The notes below the pieces were generated by a model that was given only the letters and a program-made list of their open reading frames with translations, ran no database searches and was not told where the DNA came from. From Spongospora subterranea f. sp. subterranea (Eukaryota; Endomyxa: Phytomyxea; Phytomyxea; Plasmodiophorida), in NCBI GenBank assembly GCA_049724395.1, contig JAUGWO010000023.1, forward strand, positions 310,001 through 374,000: a stretch of DNA of 64,000 bases. The letters run 5' to 3'. The translations under genes were made by a program, and so were the position numbers. Shown here one piece after another: positions 63,682 through 64,000 of the stretch. How positions within the stretch are numbered: the first letter of the stretch is position 1; every line of letters starts with the position of its first letter.

Positions 63682-64000
63682 GATTGGGATATCTGCCTCC
63701 AGAGCTGCTATTCGCAGAAATCTGAATCAGTGAACAATGCAGTTAATTTCAATCGGCGGTTCAATACGCGCTGCTGTACTGGCCCCGCACATTCCATACT
63801 GGCGGCACGTAATAAACGGGCCAGTCATCTTCCACGTGTGGTGATTTGCGCATAAAGGATTGCGGGTTATGATGAATTCAACTGGAAGACTGAGCATGGA
63901 AAGCAAATTAATAGTTCGTGTTCAAAAGGGGAATGTTAAAATCGCTGCGTAAGTCGCCGCATAAAAAGATTGTCGTTTTGAAATGAAACAAAGGCAAACT
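63682..64000. other. 5' flank of CDC48
   Basis: Promoter-side sequence; no gene seen before the window edge. Confidence 0.4.

Overview
The window is nuclear DNA from a ciliated unicellular eukaryote. Genes on both strands are split by canonical GT-AG introns, mostly about 46-67 nt with a second class of about 200-430 nt. Two gene products belong to motile cilia (IFT172 and an IQUB-like protein). A Zn2Cys6 DNA-binding family, best known from fungi, is also present, so a flagellated opisthokont or opisthokont-adjacent protist is plausible, but the sequence alone does not fix the lineage. All identifications come from reading translated sequence and splice joins by eye; no database was searched.

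Layout. 0-9 kb: IFT172 (+, 5' end outside the window) converging on a TPT/SLC35-type nucleotide-sugar transporter (-). 9.5-15 kb: an unrecognised coiled-coil ORF, an acyl-CoA-binding protein and a decayed LINE. 15-19.3 kb: gamma-COP (17 exons). 19.3-29.6 kb: a gene-poor stretch holding one 7TM-RGS receptor-like gene, a 112-bp minisatellite and a Crypton-like tyrosine-recombinase relic. 29.7-39.1 kb: an AAK1/NAK-family kinase, an Elongin-B-like protein, a cathepsin-L-type protease, a LINE fragment, a second 7TM-RGS gene, an IQUB-like protein and a stand-alone I29 inhibitor domain. 39-48.6 kb: a repeat-rich block with Ty1/copia and PIF/Harbinger relics, three copies of a small Zn2Cys6 gene (one intact, two broken) with palindromic CGG-rich upstream DNA, and a 1.3-kb array of 85-bp repeats. 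48.6-64 kb: a dense housekeeping block with UBA3 (NEDD8 E1), TIM17, a small membrane protein, a BRG1/Snf2-type remodeller with bromodomain, the KDEL receptor and CDC48/p97.

Functional themes. COPG and the KDEL receptor act in the same Golgi-to-ER retrieval step. UBA3, the Elongin-B-like protein and CDC48 belong to the ubiquitin/NEDD8 system. IFT172 and the IQUB-like protein are ciliary. These genes are not arranged as operons.

The most unusual signals are: (1) six single-base frame breaks inside otherwise well conserved genes, all in the +1 sense and mostly at short G or T runs, which are either systematic base-insertion errors or +1 frameshifting; (2) the Zn2Cys6 cassette, with a head-to-head palindrome rich in CGG/CCG triplets, next to a Harbinger transposase relic; (3) two 7TM-RGS fusions within 13 kb; (4) a stand-alone I29 protease-inhibitor domain about 5 kb from a full cathepsin gene.
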